Assembly (NCBI GenBank): GCA_016195395.1 | Contig: JACPZR010000019.1 | Coordinates: forward strand, 1-6,720 | From: Spirochaetia bacterium | GTDB lineage: Bacteria; Spirochaetota; Leptospirae; Leptospirales; Leptonemataceae | Length of the DNA: 6,720 bases | Direction: 5' to 3' | Shown: positions 6,428 through 6,720 of the stretch, piece by piece | Layout of the letters: each line of letters begins with the position of its first letter | Numbering within the stretch: the stretch's first letter is position 1 | Program-made: the position numbers and the translations under genes | The notes under the pieces: model-generated | Databases searched by the model: none | The model's input: the letters and a program-made list of their open reading frames with translations, nothing else | Told to the model about the DNA's origin: nothing

Positions 6428-6429
6428 GG
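6415..6429 (+). promoter_or_regulatory. G-rich ribosome binding region for transketolase
   Basis: GGGGGGA (6415-6421) ends eight bases before the transketolase ATG at 6430, inside the last codons of the upstream gene. GAGG (6426-6429) touches the start codon and is too close to act as a normal Shine-Dalgarno. The G tract is the more plausible site, though it is not a textbook match. Confidence 0.4.
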
Positions 6430-6720
6430 ATGCCCGCAGCTACTGATACACTGACAGACCAGGAAATTGCTCTCAAAGCCAAAGAAATCCGCAAGCTCGT
6501 TGTGCGCATGGTCCACGCGGCCAAATGCGGACACCCAGGCGGACCGCTGGGACTGGCCGACATCTACGCCGTCCTCTATGCGGAAGCCATGCGTTATGAT
6601 ACAAAGAAACCCGCCTGGGAAGACCGGGACCGCTTGATCCTTTCCAACGGGCACGTGGGCGCTGTGCGTTATGCAGCGATGGCTCTCTCCGGTTTCTTCC
6701 CTGTGGAAGAAGCCATGACA
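6430..6720 (+). CDS. tkt: Transketolase, N-terminal part (probably the N-terminal subunit of a split enzyme), cut by window edge
   Basis: Transketolase moves two-carbon ketol units between sugar phosphates in the pentose phosphate pathway, using thiamine diphosphate in the cytoplasm. The first 97 codons are visible. They contain [14 protein letters not shown] (32-45, with the substrate-contacting His35), the sequence [13 protein letters not shown] (63-75, with His75 matching the conserved LSNGH histidine), then [17 protein letters not shown] (78-94). The GHPGG form and the [16 protein letters not shown] continuation look more like the separate N-terminal subunits (about 270-300 residues) known from many bacteria and archaea than full-length E. 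coli-type enzymes. The decisive length lies outside the window. The ATG at 6430 follows the preceding stop by two bases, so it is co-transcribed with that gene. The catalytic family is certain; the split state is inferred. Confidence 0.93.
   Translation, partial: MPAATDTLTDQEIALKAKEIRKLVVRMVHAAKCGHPGGPLGLADIYAVLYAEAMRYDTKKPAWEDRDRLILSNGHVGAVRYAAMALSGFFPVEEAMT

Overview
The window is about 6.7 kb of gene-dense, fairly GC-rich bacterial chromosome. By eye the GC content is in the high 50s percent; it was not computed. Eight protein genes account for nearly all of it. I see no rRNA or tRNA gene, insertion sequence, integrase, CRISPR array or long repeat, and no clear intrinsic terminator. The genes are core metabolism and envelope or RNA maintenance. 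Ligase-only birA beside coaX, together with a transketolase that looks like the N-terminal half of a split enzyme, would fit a spirochaete such as a Leptospiraceae relative or a similar Gram-negative lineage. That placement is only a guess from gene content.

Layout: two genes run leftward. A membrane-anchored signal peptidase I homologue (1921 to 1325) is followed after 20 bp by malate:quinone oxidoreductase mqo (1304 to beyond the left edge). A 67-bp divergent spacer (1922-1988) separates them from a rightward series: ribonuclease D (1989-3245), a DegS-like HtrA protease (3294-4415), ligase-only birA (4412-5194), type III pantothenate kinase coaX (5191-5982), a small four-helix DUF420-like membrane protein (6032-6427), and the start of transketolase (6430 to beyond the right edge). 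From htrA onward the genes overlap by 4 bp or sit within about 50 bp of each other, so they probably form one transcript.

The products do not form one pathway, but there are functional links. CoaX starts CoA synthesis, and BirA biotinylates carboxylases such as acetyl-CoA carboxylase, which uses acetyl-CoA. Mqo feeds malate electrons into the quinone pool, and transketolase serves the pentose phosphate pathway. HtrA and the signal peptidase homologue act at the membrane or outside it.

The most notable observation is that the signal peptidase I homologue keeps its anchor and the box E motif but has Glu at the catalytic Ser position and Arg at the catalytic Lys position. It is predicted to be a pseudo-peptidase with an intact reading frame. 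A second, weaker oddity is a 17-codon ORF that exactly bridges coaX and the DUF420-like gene through overlapping stop and start codons. I found no evidence of a wholly new multi-gene system here.
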